A DNA stretch of 64,000 nucleotides from Sphingorhabdus sp. YGSMI21 (GCF_002776575.1 NZ_CP022548.1:1441001-1505000), one strand, 5' to 3'; shown: positions 53,498 to 62,568, counted from the stretch's first letter. The notes: generated from the letters alone by a model not told the origin. Numbers and translations: made by a program.

Positions 53498-54166
53498 GGT
53501 TCGCGTTTGTGCACAGCTGGCGTCATATATGCCCTGTGGAGACGCTGTGCCGGGTGATGCAGCTATCGACGCGCGGTTACCGGTCCTGGCGATCGCGACC
53601 GATGAGCCGTCGGGCCCGCGGTGATATGAAAGTGCTAGCACACATCCGCGAACAATATGGCCTCAGCCTTGGCAGCTATGGACGTCCTCGCATGACGATG
53701 CAGCCTAAGGAAGCGGGGCTCAATGTTGGCGAGCGGCGCGTAGGTCGGCTGATGCGGATAAACGGGATCAAGCCAATTCGCACCCGCAAGCACAAGGTCA
53801 CCACCAATAGTAATCACCGGCTTGGCATTGCGCCGAACCTGCTGGATGGCAACTTTGCAGCTGACGCGCCTAACCGCAAATGGGCGCGTGATATCAGCTA
53901 CGTCTGGACCGCAGAGGGATGGCTCTATCTTGCCGTGATTCTCGACCTGCACTCATGCCGCGTTGTCGGTTGGGCGGTTAGCGACAGGATGAAGAAAGAC
54001 TTGGCGATCCGGGCATTAGATATGGCGGTAAACCTGCTCCAACCCGCTGAAGACTATATCTTCCACTCAGATCGTGGCAGCCCGTACTGCGCTTATGATT
54101 ATTAGAAGAGGTTGCAGGCTTATGGCCTGCGACCATCGATGAGCAGCAAAGGCAACTGCTACGACT
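53494..54166 (+). pseudogene. IS3-family OrfB, amber codon and 3' truncation
   Basis: From GTG 53494 the frame is open for 203 codons to TAG 54103-54105 (YDY-stop-KRLQAYG; CAG in the paralogue at 6558). First and second Asp motifs (DISYVWT, HSDRGSPY) are present. The sequence departs from the family after GNCYD at 54166, so the catalytic Glu is gone. Confidence 0.9.
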
Positions 54167-54307
54167 GTGATTATGTTATTGCGGCTTGATGGTCTGACCC
54201 ATGCTACGATTGACCACGTGTCATTGCGTTGACGTGTCGGCCATCAAGTCGCCCTGGCAACGGGCGAGATGTGACTTTATAGGAGCCTGAGGGTTTGCCC
54301 CTTCACA

Positions 54308-54357
54308 GTCCTGTCCTCTCTGAACGGTGCCCGGGCAGCGTTCAGAGAGGACAGGAC
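54308..54357. repeat. Near-perfect 50-bp palindrome at the truncated start of istA
   Basis: GTCCTGTCCTCTCTGAAC (54308-54325) is perfectly complementary to 54340-54357, and most of the 14-nt centre (GGTGCCCGGGCAGC) can pair too. The right arm reads into istA; the left arm is its inverted copy, as produced by a fold-back or template-switch event. Confidence 0.85.
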
Positions 54358-55229
54358 ATGACCGATCTCGCCGCGCGCTACGAGGCTCTGTGTGCCCATT
54401 ACAAGATGACGCCAACGCGGAACGACAAGGGGTGGCGCATGAGAACGGCTCGATCGAAAGCGCGCACGGACATCTCAAGGGTGCGATCCACGATGCACTG
54501 CTGATGCGCGGCAGTTCGGACTTGGAAGACCTCGGAGCCTACCGCGCGTTTGTCGACGAGATCGTCAGCCGACGGAACGCAACTCATGGCAAGGGGATCG
54601 ATGTCGAGCGTCCACATCTTCAGGATCTACCCGAACGCCGCAGCACGGACTTCGAGGAGGTGATTGTCACCGTCACGAGCACCGGCGGCTTCATCCTGGG
54701 CAAGGTCTTCTACACCGTGCCCTCGCGCCTGCTCGGTCATCGGCTGCGCGTGCGCCTATTCGACGACCGGCTGGATATGTTTATTGGCGGCACTCACCTG
54801 ATGACGCTGCCCAGGGGGCGGGCGAAGGCGAATGGCAAACACGACCAGGTGGTGAACTATCACCATGTCATCCATTCGCTCCGTAAAAAGCCCATGGCCC
54901 TTTTGCATCTCGTCTATCGCGACAAGCTCTTCCCGCGGGCAGAGTATCGGCGGGCATTTGAAGCGCTTGCCGCCCGATTGCCTGAACTGCAGGCATGCAA
55001 GGCCACGGTCGAGCTGCTCAGCCTTGCCCATGACCGCAATTGCGAGGCTGCGCTGGCACTGGAACTGGCCAGGATCCTCGAGGCCGGTGATCTGCCTGAT
55101 CTCGCTATCCTACGCAGCAGGTTCGCGCCGGACCCGACCAGCTTGCCGACTGTCACGGTGCGGTCCGTCTCCTTGGACAGCTATGAAGCCCTCGTCGGAT
55201 CGGCAGAAAAAGCGGGAGAACGTGCATGA
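54358..55229 (+). pseudogene. istA: IS21-family transposase IstA, N-terminally truncated and frameshifted
   Basis: Starts within the coding region at DLAARYEALCAHYKMTPTRN; one base is missing near 54431, after which GVAHENGSIESAHGHLKGAI continues to the natural end (ALVGSAEKAGERA). The HENG(A/S)IES segment holds the catalytic Glu; the N-terminal HTH and both catalytic Asp are lost. ATGA overlap with istB. Confidence 0.9.
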
Positions 55230-56062
55230 AGACCTCCCACACCGTTGACGCGGCCCGCCTCGGCATCATGCTGAACGACCTGCGGCTGCCCACCATCAAG
55301 ACCCTCTGGCCACAGTTCGCCGAGCAAGCCGACAAGGAAGGCTGGCCGGCCGCGCGTTTCCTGGCCGCCATCGCAGAGCAAGAACTTGCTGAACGCGCTC
55401 ACCGCAGGGTCGCCCGTAATCTCGCAGAAGCGCACTTGCCCTCCGCCAAGACCATGGACAGCTTCGACTTCAACGCTGTTCCGATGATCTCGAAGGCGCA
55501 GGTAATGGCTATGGCCGCAGGCGATAGCTGGCTGGCCCAGGGCGCAAATGTCCTCATGTTTGGCCCACCCGGCGGCGGAAAGAGCCACCTTGCCGCCGCC
55601 ATTGGCTTGGCGCTGATCGAGAACGGCTCGCGGGTCATGTTCACCAGAACCACAGATCTGGTCCAAAAACTGCAGGTTGCCCGTCGCGAATTGCAACTCG
55701 AGGCCGCCATCGCCAAGCTCGACAAATTCGATCTGCTGATCCTCGATGACCTTGCCTATGTCACCAAGGATCAGGCCGAGACCAGTGTTCTATTCGAACT
55801 CATCTCGGCGCGATACGAAAGGCGCTCCATCCTCATCACCGCCAATCAGCCGATCGGCGAATGGAATAGGGTCTTTCCAGACCCGGTCATAACCCTCGCG
55901 GCAGTCGACAGGCTTGTTCATCATGCGACCATCTTCGAGATGAATGTTGAGAGCTACAGGCGCCGATCCGCACTCGAGGCCAAACGCAAGCGAGGGAGGC
56001 CTGCCACCTACGCGACAATCAGCAGACGAAGAAATTCTTGCCCGCGACAAAAACAATGCTAA
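55226..56062 (+). CDS. istB: IS21-family ATPase IstB
   Basis: 278-aa AAA+ helper of IS21 transposition. Walker A GPPGGGKSHLAAAI (about 112-125), Walker B LLILDDLAYV (about 171-180), sensor region SILITANQPIGEWNRVFPDP. Full length, with a C-terminal tail slightly longer than usual (RRRNSCPRQKQC). Its IstA partner is broken, so it is orphaned. About 100 bp of IS21 right-end sequence with ATTGTCGC repeats follow. Confidence 0.92.
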   Translation: MKTSHTVDAARLGIMLNDLRLPTIKTLWPQFAEQADKEGWPAARFLAAIAEQELAERAHRRVARNLAEAHLPSAKTMDSFDFNAVPMISKAQVMAMAAGDSWLAQGANVLMFGPPGGGKSHLAAAIGLALIENGSRVMFTRTTDLVQKLQVARRELQLEAAIAKLDKFDLLILDDLAYVTKDQAETSVLFELISARYERRSILITANQPIGEWNRVFPDPVITLAAVDRLVHHATIFEMNVESYRRRSALEAKRKRGRPATYATISRRRNSCPRQKQC

Positions 56063-56163
56063 CGTCACTGATGCCGCGACATAGTATCCTATCCTGATTG
56101 TCGCCAGCGTTTCACCCAGATTGTCGCGCTATACACATAGGACCACGGATCAGAAGGTTAGAG

Positions 56164-56280
56164 CATGAACAAGCTATCTCATAACAGGATCATTGGTATA
56201 GATGTGTCTCGCGACTGGCTGGACATTCACTGTCTGCCTGGTGATCAGCGGCTTCGGTTGCGACTGTCCTACGGCTGAAA
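56164..56280 (+). pseudogene. IS110-family transposase, N-terminal fragment
   Basis: 37 codons, NKLSHNRIIGIDVSRDWLDI then HCLPGDQRLRLRL, with the first DEDD Asp (IDVSRD). Truncated after RLRL by unrelated sequence. Type compatible with the N-terminally deleted IS110 gene at 30362. Confidence 0.72.
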
Positions 56281-56336
56281 TTTTCAGCAGTGAATTTCTT
56301 TAAGAATGTTACTTTTATGTAATTAACACAGCTGCA

Positions 56337-57329
56337 TCAATATGTTTTCAATGTTTTAACAAAACGCTTGTTCGCGGCGAAATATTCCTTTGGGTCAGCA
56401 TTGCGGATCCGTTTGATTGGTGTTTCGACTGTTCCAATACTTTCGATTTCAACCCGAACGACCTCCCCTCTACTGTTTAGGTCACCTCTAGAAAGCGGGT
56501 CGCATTGAGCATCAGGATGCAGAGCGGTACCCATCGAAATTATGTCCCCTGCTTCGAGAGTTGAATGCATACTTATCCAATGGATTACTTCTGATACGGA
56601 ATAGTGCAGATTTTTAGTATTATCATCGGCAATAAGATCTTCGTCGATCCAGGCCTTTACGTAAAGATTGTGAGGATCGTCAATTTCATCTTTGCTGACG
56701 ATGTACGGTCCCATCGGTGCAAATCCATCTCCATTTTTATAGCGACCCGGATAAAGGAGATGTTCTTCAACTGGCGCATATGCTAAGTCGGCTTTCGGCA
56801 TTGGATAACGAACGAGATATACGTCCTCCATTCGCATGGTAGCCGAAGTCACATCATTTATTACAGTGTAGCCAAAGACATGGTTCATGGCGTTCTCAAT
56901 GGCAATATATCGACCGCGCTTACCGATTATTACACCGAGTTCAGGTTCGGCATGCGTGAGTCCGTATTGTGTGTGCAATTCCAAAATCGCGCCGCTACCG
57001 GCGAGCGCCGAATTGATTTTCGGAAAGTAAACCGGGAAATCCGGTCGATGAACTAGTATTTCATCTAGTACGACGTTGTTGAGGGCAATGAATAGCATTT
57101 TCGATGGATCTGGTATCGGAGGTGCCCATTTTGCTTGCGCAGCAGAAATTGTACGCAATTTTTTTTTCGACAACGCTTTTTTAACGTTCTCAATCGCGGC
57201 GTCACCTCCTTCAATTAACTCGCGAATTGAGGCCCACGGTCCTAAATCTGACAGACGGACCAGCTGATTTTGCTGAATTCCCACTGTACCAACTGTGTCG
57301 CCGTCTTCAATAATCGTTGCAAATTTCAT
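56337..57329 (-). CDS. Fumarylacetoacetate hydrolase-family protein
   Basis: 330 aa. C-terminal FAH catalytic domain with metal-binding HAEPELGVIIGK (about 126-137, Glu-x-Glu) and the NDVTSATMR Asp segment (about 158-166), plus GPYIVSKDEI and SMGTALHPDA. The family hydrolyses or decarboxylates acylpyruvates in ring-cleavage pathways. Intact, although surrounded by IS debris, and noticeably more AT-rich than the catabolic genes, which suggests a separate origin. The sequence upstream (57330-57640) presumably holds its promoter. Confidence 0.85.
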   Translation of the reverse strand: MKFATIIEDGDTVGTVGIQQNQLVRLSDLGPWASIRELIEGGDAAIENVKKALSKKKLRTISAAQAKWAPPIPDPSKMLFIALNNVVLDEILVHRPDFPVYFPKINSALAGSGAILELHTQYGLTHAEPELGVIIGKRGRYIAIENAMNHVFGYTVINDVTSATMRMEDVYLVRYPMPKADLAYAPVEEHLLYPGRYKNGDGFAPMGPYIVSKDEIDDPHNLYVKAWIDEDLIADDNTKNLHYSVSEVIHWISMHSTLEAGDIISMGTALHPDAQCDPLSRGDLNSRGEVVRVEIESIGTVETPIKRIRNADPKEYFAANKRFVKTLKTY

Positions 57330-57640
57330 GACTCGTTATTTCCTGAAAAGTTGAAATGGGTTGACGTTTTATCCGTTACTCGCTCGTCAATTTGTTGATC
57401 TTAGATTACCGAAATTGTGTCAAACTTGACGTGCCCCCCAACATTCATCCAGTTTGTATTAGAGTCCTACGATATTGTTGCGCAAATGCGTGTATGAAGC
57501 AAGGGGCTGCGTAGTGTAGTCCATGGCAATCGGGCGAATAACTAGGTGACAAACCCGTGAATTGTTGAATCTATGCATATCCTCTGATTTGGAAGAGGGG
57601 ATTTGGTGTTGGATAGTAGCGATCAGTCGAGTGGTGCGCT
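57330..57640. other. AT-rich upstream region of the FAH-family gene, no other gene seen
   Basis: About 310 bp without a recognisable coding sequence, RNA or terminator. Frames on either strand lack family features. Confidence 0.5.
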
Positions 57641-57647
57641 TGGCGAG

Positions 57648-58147
57648 GCAGTGGTGTTCTCGAGTATTTTGGGGATTTGCCCGATGGACGCCAGTCGGCG
57701 AAGGTGATGTATCCGCTCGACGAGATATTGCTTTTGGCCTTGCTGGGGGTGCTGGCGGGTGCCGAGAGATTCGTCGACATTGCCCGCTTCGGCAACAAGA
57801 AGCGGGAATTTCTGCGCCGGTTCCGGCCGTTCGAGGCAGGCACGCCCTCGCACGATCATTTGGGCGACATCTTCGCAACACTCGATGCCGGGAAGTTCCC
57901 GCGCTGTTTTATGGGCTGGGTTGCCTCGCTCACCGGGACCTCTGCCGAGGTGATCGCGGTCGACGCAAAGACATCGCCGTTCGCACCAGAAGGCAGGCGG
58001 CAAAGCCGCAATCCACATGGTCTCGGCCTTTGCTGCACGCGAGCGGCTGGTGCTGGGCCAGATCAAGGTCGACGGAAAGTCGAACGAGATTACCACCATC
58101 CCCAGATTACTGGCGATGATGGATATCGAGGGCACCGTCGTGACAGT
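57648..58147 (+). pseudogene. ISAs1-family transposase, N-terminal part, frameshifted
   Basis: EYFGDLPDGRQSAKVMYPLD, FRRFRPFEAGTPSHDHLGDI, VIAVDAKTS, then after a shift near 57985 MVSAFAARERLVLGQIKVDG and KSNEITTIPRLLAMMDIEG. Typical ISAs1 N-terminal half; cut off at 58147 where RND-adaptor-like sequence begins. Confidence 0.82.
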
Positions 58148-58322
58148 TCACCCATCGAAAGCGATTGTGGAGATAGGACCCTTCGTCGACCAATCTGGCA
58201 GTGACGACGCCGTTATATGGCGCGCGGGCAATCGCGTCGCGCAGCGCTTGTTTGGCAGTGGCCAGAACCGATTGCGATTGAGATACCTGCGCTTTCGCAA
58301 CGATCGAGTCTGTTTCAACCCT
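58148..58322 (-). pseudogene. Fragment of a second RND adaptor gene
   Basis: About 165 bp align without gaps to 13795-13965 of the RND adaptor gene at roughly 85-90% identity by eye, including GATAGGACCC, GACGACGCCGTTATATGG and GATACCTGCGCTTTCGC. On the minus strand it encodes the VAKAQVSQSQS and ARAPYNGVVTARLVDEGSYL region. An adaptor paralogue must once have been recombined into this debris. Confidence 0.85.
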
Positions 58323-58893
58323 TCATGCCGCGCGCATACATCGAGATTATCTTGGTATCAAAGTCGGGAAAACGGCGCTGATATTTGGCGATCAGTTTCG
58401 CATCAAAGCGTCCTTCGCGTTCGCGCGGAATATCCTATGCTTAGCCGGCGCATCGGTGATCCTGTGGGGGCCAAGGATGGCTTAGGCGATGATCGTGACT
58501 GGGCTTATGTTGGCTGGGACTGTCAGTAATTTTGTGCGGGAGGCCGTTTTGTATCATCAGATGAGGAACCTTTCACCCAAGACAACGGCTAACCGGGTTT
58601 TTTCGCTTCGGTCCATTCGCGAGACGGCCTTTTCCATTCGGCCGCTGCCTAATCGAGAACGAGGTACAGCAGCTTCATGGCGGCATCGCCACCCGGAAAG
58701 TGCCCACGCGTTCGAACGGCCCGCCTAAGCTTCGAGTTCTGCGCCTCGAAGGCGTTGCCGGATGATCCGCCGGATCGGGGCACCGAACACAAAAAACGGG
58801 CTGATGTGCTCCCAAAGCCGCCGCCAGCTGAGTGCGATCGCCGGATATTTCTGGCTCCCGGGACCTTCCTCGAAGGCGTCCAGCGCGACTCCA
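58323..58893 (-). pseudogene. IS256-family transposase remnants
   Basis: Two minus-strand pieces. 58323-58435 encodes DIPREREGRFDAKLIAKYQR and DFDTKIISMYARGM. About 58610-58893 encodes DAFEEGP, KYPAIALSWRRLWEHISPFF, then NAFEAQNSKLRRAVRTRGHF and AAMKLLYLVLD followed by an amber codon and AAAEWKRPSREW. Both are hallmark IS256 segments; the middle is deleted and the pieces are frameshifted. Confidence 0.82.
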
Positions 58894-58967
58894 GCGCACA
58901 AAGCGGTTATAGATCGTCTTATGGGGTCTGAAGCGTCCCGGGTTTTCCGGAGGCGGTTTCATTTGAG

Positions 58968-59915
58968 TCAAGCGACCATATCGAGGTTCTCGCAGGCTGC
59001 ATAGTAATTAGCTTCGGCTTCGGCGGGCGGGATATGCCCGATGGGACCGAACAGGCGGTGATTGTTAAACCAGTCGACCCATCGCAGGGTTGCCATTTCC
59101 ACCGCTGAAGCGTTTGGCCATGAGCGCTGCCGCCAGATCACTTCGGCTTTGTAGAGGCCGTTGATGGTCTCGGCGAGGGCGTTGTCATACGAGTCGCCGA
59201 CGGCGAAGGCGGCGCATGATGCGGGGCATCATGCCAAAGTCGAGGCGACCGAGGGCACCAGCTCGGCTTCGGACAGCCGCTGGGTGTAGCTCATGGCTAA
59301 ATATTGAACGCCCCTGTCGCTATGATGGATCAGGCCATCGTCGGCACTTGGCTTGCGAGCATGGATTGCCTGCTCCAGGGCATCCAGAACGAAGCCCGCC
59401 GTGGCACTGGTGCTGACCTTCCAGCCTACGATCCGCCGGGCGAAGGCGTCGATCACGAAGGCGACGTAGACGAAGCCGGTCCAGGTATGGACATAGGTGA
59501 AGTCGACGACCCACAGCGCATTAGGCCGGGTGACCTGGAACTCGCGGTTGACCCTGTCCAGCGGGCACGGTGTCTTCGGATTACTGACGGTGGTCACGCA
59601 GGTTTTTCCGCGCCTTATTCCTGCCAAGCCCATCGCGCGCATCAGCCGCTCCACGGTGCACTTGGCGACGTCGATCCCTTCGCGGCGTAGCTGGTGCCAG
59701 ACTTTGCGGGTGCCATAGAGGCCGAAGCTGGCTTCGTGGACCCGCCCGATCTGCTGCCTGAGTTCATCATCGCGCCGGGCCCGCACCGAGCGCTTGTCAG
59801 GGTCGACAAGCCTTGCAGCGTGCTCGTAGTAGGACGATGGGGCGACCCGCAGTTCGCGGCAGATCGGCTCGATACCCAGTTCCTTGCGATGGTCGTCGAT
59901 AAACGACATCACCAT
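58968..59915 (-). pseudogene. IS3-family OrfB interrupted by hairpin insertion B
   Basis: From 59915 the frame reads through WVVDFTYVHTW, LIHHSDRGVQYLAMSYTQRL and ELVPSV, then meets a TGA inside a 45-nt hairpin insertion (59202-59246). Beyond it VGDSYDNALAETINGLYKAE and the C-terminus follow to 58968. All DDE motifs are otherwise intact, so the hairpin is the main lesion. Confidence 0.88.
59202..59246 (-). repeat. Hairpin insertion B (+39 nt relative to the intact homologue)
   Basis: 45 nt replace 6 nt of the homologous gene (compare 37444-37460). Contains CATGATGC-GGG-GCATCATG (59215-59233), a perfect 8-bp stem with 3-nt loop, flanked on the minus strand by CCTCGACTTTGG and GCGCCGCCTTCGCC. 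Nearly identical to insertion A although the host genes differ. Confidence 0.75.
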
Positions 59916-59999
59916 TTGCCTTGGCGGTCGAGCTCCGCCTGCGCAAAATATGCCGATGCCTTGCGAAGAATCTCGTTGGCACGGCGAAGTTCCTTTACG

Positions 60000-60236
60000 T
60001 CAGCGCTCCAGCAGCTTGAGGCGCTCCCGTTCACTGGCGGCTTGCGCCGCTGGCCCCGTTCGTCGGCTCGCCTCCTCACGACACCAGCGGCGCAGCGTCT
60101 TCGCCGTACAGCCGATCTTCCCAGCGATGGAGGTCATTGCCGCCCATTCCGAACCGTAATCGGCACGATGCTCACCAACCATCCGAACCGCGCGTTCGCG
60201 GACCTCAGGCGAAAACTTGTTTCTTGCGTTGCTCAT
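60000..60236 (-). pseudogene. IS3-family OrfA, 3'-frameshifted
   Basis: 79 codons with the usual [20 protein letters not shown] and [23 protein letters not shown], running into TGA at LKLLER. The expected [20 protein letters not shown] is encoded further on in another frame, so a small indel near 60000 has broken the gene. Confidence 0.82.
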
Positions 60237-60437
60237 TATAGCTCCTTCTCACAGATAGGAGCCTCCAGCAAACCCGGGACGCTTCAGTCCGTAAGCAGCA
60301 GGCGCATCGCGCCAGCGTAGACCATTGCGGATCACAAAGATGATCCCGCGCAATATCCGTCGGTCATCTACCCACGGCACGCCATGCGATAACGGAGACG
60401 TGGTCCAGTGAAGCTAAAATAAGGCTCTATGCCGCCC

Positions 60438-60515
60438 AGATATGAATGGCGTTGCCGGGCGTTGTAGACCCCGTTGATGTACTGGAAGATGGCAGCCTTA
60501 TTTTAAGGCTCATTC
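60438..60515 (-). pseudogene. IS3-family OrfB C-terminal scrap
   Basis: Minus strand encodes KAAIFQYINGVYNARQRHSY then LGGIEP, the C-terminus seen in the element at 6224 (EAAIFQYINGFYNTRRRHSY). About 26 codons only. Confidence 0.7.
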
Positions 60516-60662
60516 TGAAAGCATCTTTTGCCTTGAAGCAATTCATTAGAAAATGAAGTTTCATAGATTGGGAGTATAAAAAAAGGTTTTCATCTGCTAA
60601 TATGACTTTTCATGGGACTTGCCCGTTAGAAATAGAAAATCGGAAGAAAAATAGATAAAGTC

Positions 60663-62204
60663 ATGCCAGGCAGTAAAAAAATTGATTTTTCACCTGCAAA
60701 AGCGGTTTTTCAGGAAATAGTGTTTCCGGAAAAAGCGTTACTGGCTGGTTATAGCGCTCTGATAGATGCTCTCGACTTACTGGTTCCGCTTCCCAATAAA
60801 ATATTCGCAACCGGCGCTCACCACAAAGTGATAGACAACGAAAAGTCGCGCATTATGAGCTTGCGCCACCAGCCCGAGGCCACTCTTGAGGGCCATCTGG
60901 TGTTTGCTCTTAAATATGAAGGGCTAGACCTACACGTTCTGAAAGCAGTTTTCATGGCGGTCGGCGCTAACCAGATAAAAGCGATCGTTAAAGGCACGCC
61001 AACTGGAGCATATGCTCGGCGGCTGTGGTTTCTCTATGAATGGCTAACCGGCGACGCCATTGATCTGGCGGAACCCCCGGTTACCAATTACGTTGGTGTC
61101 GTTGATCCAAAACAGCAATTTTGTGTGACAGGTGTAAAGCTGCCACGCTATAAAGTGACCAACAATCTTCCTGGCACGCCGGATTTCTGCCCGATGGTAT
61201 TCCGGACGGAAAAACTGGTAAATTTTCTCGCACAAGATTTGCCAACGAAGGCGCAGGAACGGATCGCGCAGTTGCCGAAAGATGTGTTGGCCAGAACAGC
61301 GGCTTTTCTGCTCTTGAAGGATTCCAAATCCAGCTATGCCATTGAAGGTGAGCGCCCTCCCCAAAATCGTATTCAACGGTGGGGCAAAGCAATTGGCGAA
61401 GCGGGCAAGCAGGCGCTCAGCCATGATGAGTTTGAGCGACTGCAAAATATCGTCATTGATGATACGCGCTTTGTAAAGCTCGGTTATCGAAACGAAGGCG
61501 GTTTCGTCGGTGAACATGATCGCACAAGTGGTGCACCGCTTCCAGATCATATCAGCGCTCGTCATGATGACATCCCCATGCTGATGGATGGCTTGATCGA
61601 GTTTTCAAATGCGCATTCCCGGGAATTGGATGCAGTGGTTGCCGCAGCCATGCTCGCCTTTGGCTTTATCTATATCCATCCGTTTGAAGATGGCAATGGC
61701 CGCTTGCACCGCTATCTCATTCATCACGCGCTTGCTCAGCGAGGCTTTAATCCGCCTGGTATTGTGTTTCCGGTTTCGGCCGCGATACTTGAAAGAATTG
61801 ATGATTATCGTATCGTGCTGGAAAATCATTCAGGAAAGGCGCTGCCGCTTATCGAGTGGCATGCGACGCCTAAAAATAATGTCGAGGTGACAAACCAGAC
61901 TGCCGACCTCTATCGTTATTTCGATGCGACGGCACATGCAGAATTCATCTATGAATGTGTCGCTCAAACCATTGAAATTGACTTGCCGAAAGAGGCTGAA
62001 TTTCTGGAGCGCTATGATCGTTTTAACGATGCCATCCAGGCAATCGCCGATATGCCAGGTCCAACAGCTGATTTACTCCATAAATTTCTGGCACAAAATG
62101 CCGGATCACTGTCAGCACGCGCACGGAAGATAGAATTTGCAGCGCTATCTGATCATGAAGTGGCGGTAATTGAAAAGCACTACGCCGAGATATTCGATAC
62201 CTGA
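60663..62204 (+). CDS. Fic-family protein (AMPylator-like) with N-terminal inhibitory motif
   Basis: 513 aa. Fic core HPFEDGNGRLHR (about 339-350), matching HxFx(D/E)GNGRxxR with catalytic His. An inhibitory-helix motif SSYAIEGE (about 222-229) upstream of the core places it in class II, where the Glu blocks ATP until displaced. C-terminal region probably winged-helix. Enzymes of this kind transfer AMP to protein hydroxyls. Alone, without an antitoxin gene, in an AT-richer segment between IS debris and the candidate attachment site. Confidence 0.92.
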   Translation: MPGSKKIDFSPAKAVFQEIVFPEKALLAGYSALIDALDLLVPLPNKIFATGAHHKVIDNEKSRIMSLRHQPEATLEGHLVFALKYEGLDLHVLKAVFMAVGANQIKAIVKGTPTGAYARRLWFLYEWLTGDAIDLAEPPVTNYVGVVDPKQQFCVTGVKLPRYKVTNNLPGTPDFCPMVFRTEKLVNFLAQDLPTKAQERIAQLPKDVLARTAAFLLLKDSKSSYAIEGERPPQNRIQRWGKAIGEAGKQALSHDEFERLQNIVIDDTRFVKLGYRNEGGFVGEHDRTSGAPLPDHISARHDDIPMLMDGLIEFSNAHSRELDAVVAAAMLAFGFIYIHPFEDGNGRLHRYLIHHALAQRGFNPPGIVFPVSAAILERIDDYRIVLENHSGKALPLIEWHATPKNNVEVTNQTADLYRYFDATAHAEFIYECVAQTIEIDLPKEAEFLERYDRFNDAIQAIADMPGPTADLLHKFLAQNAGSLSARARKIEFAALSDHEVAVIEKHYAEIFDT

Positions 62205-62340
62205 ACAGGCCATGTTGTCATGCCGGCGAAATGCCTTGGCTTATCCGCCGGGCCACAAGTATTAAGTAATTGAAATAATGCTTAAATATTCCAGTTTCTG
62301 ACCAACAGGCTGCAAGTCCATAATGACCAATAATCATCAT

Positions 62341-62359
62341 TGTGGGCCTTTTTGTGGGC
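62341..62359 (+). repeat. Direct repeat TGTGGGC next to the tRNA fragment
   Basis: TGTGGGC at 62341-62347 and 62353-62359, 12 bp apart, each followed by a T-rich stretch. Such short direct repeats near att cores often are integrase arm sites. Inference. Confidence 0.4.
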
Positions 62360-62414
62360 TTTTTCGATCTCCGCATTGAAATAATACATATAAATCAATG
62401 GATTAAGGCCTCAA

Positions 62415-62437
62415 TTCGAGTCCTCTTCTGGGCACCA
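62415..62437 (+). other. tRNA 3'-end fragment, candidate attachment site (attR-like)
   Basis: TTCGAGT-CCTCT-TCTGGGC-A-CCA has exactly the layout of a tRNA 3' end: 7-nt T loop, 5-nt T-stem strand, 7-nt acceptor strand, discriminator, CCA. The 5' T-stem strand (expected AGAGG) and everything upstream is absent, so it is not a functional tRNA. Integrative elements leave such fragments at the border distal to the intact tRNA gene. It suggests that the sequence to the left is an island. No integrase is in the window. Confidence 0.65.
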
Positions 62438-62568
62438 TATTTTCATTCGCAACACGCACCAAATAAAATCCCCACCAACCCCACGGCCGTCAACCGACCT
62501 GCGCACCCCCCGCCACCATCCTTATTGCAAGTCATTCGCAACTGATGTACTGGGCCTGACGGTCAGTC

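Larger units (their letters stand above)
53160..54166 (+). mobile_element. IS3-family element, 3'-truncated
   Basis: Left repeat at 53160-53189 (TGGACTTGTACCGGTTTCGT) resembles that of the element at 6224. OrfA intact, orfB carries an amber codon and is cut at about 54166, before the Glu motif; the right end is missing. Confidence 0.88.
58929..60286 (-). mobile_element. IS3-family element inserted in an IS5 remnant, 3-bp duplication
   Basis: 1358 bp. Ends TGAAGCGTCCCGGGTTTTCC (58929) and its counterpart at 60261-60286, 24 of 26 positions matching. GTC is duplicated at 58926-58928 and 60287-60289. Both orfA and orfB are damaged. Confidence 0.92.
58894..60383 (-). pseudogene. IS5-family OrfA remnant split by an IS3 element
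   Basis: Minus strand 60383-60287 encodes LSHGVPWVDDRRILRGIIFV, IRNGLRWRDAPAAYG; after removal of the IS3 element and one 3-bp duplication, 58928-58894 continues PHKTIYNRFVRWSR in frame. This is the N-terminal part of an IS5/IS427-type OrfA. Confidence 0.82.
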
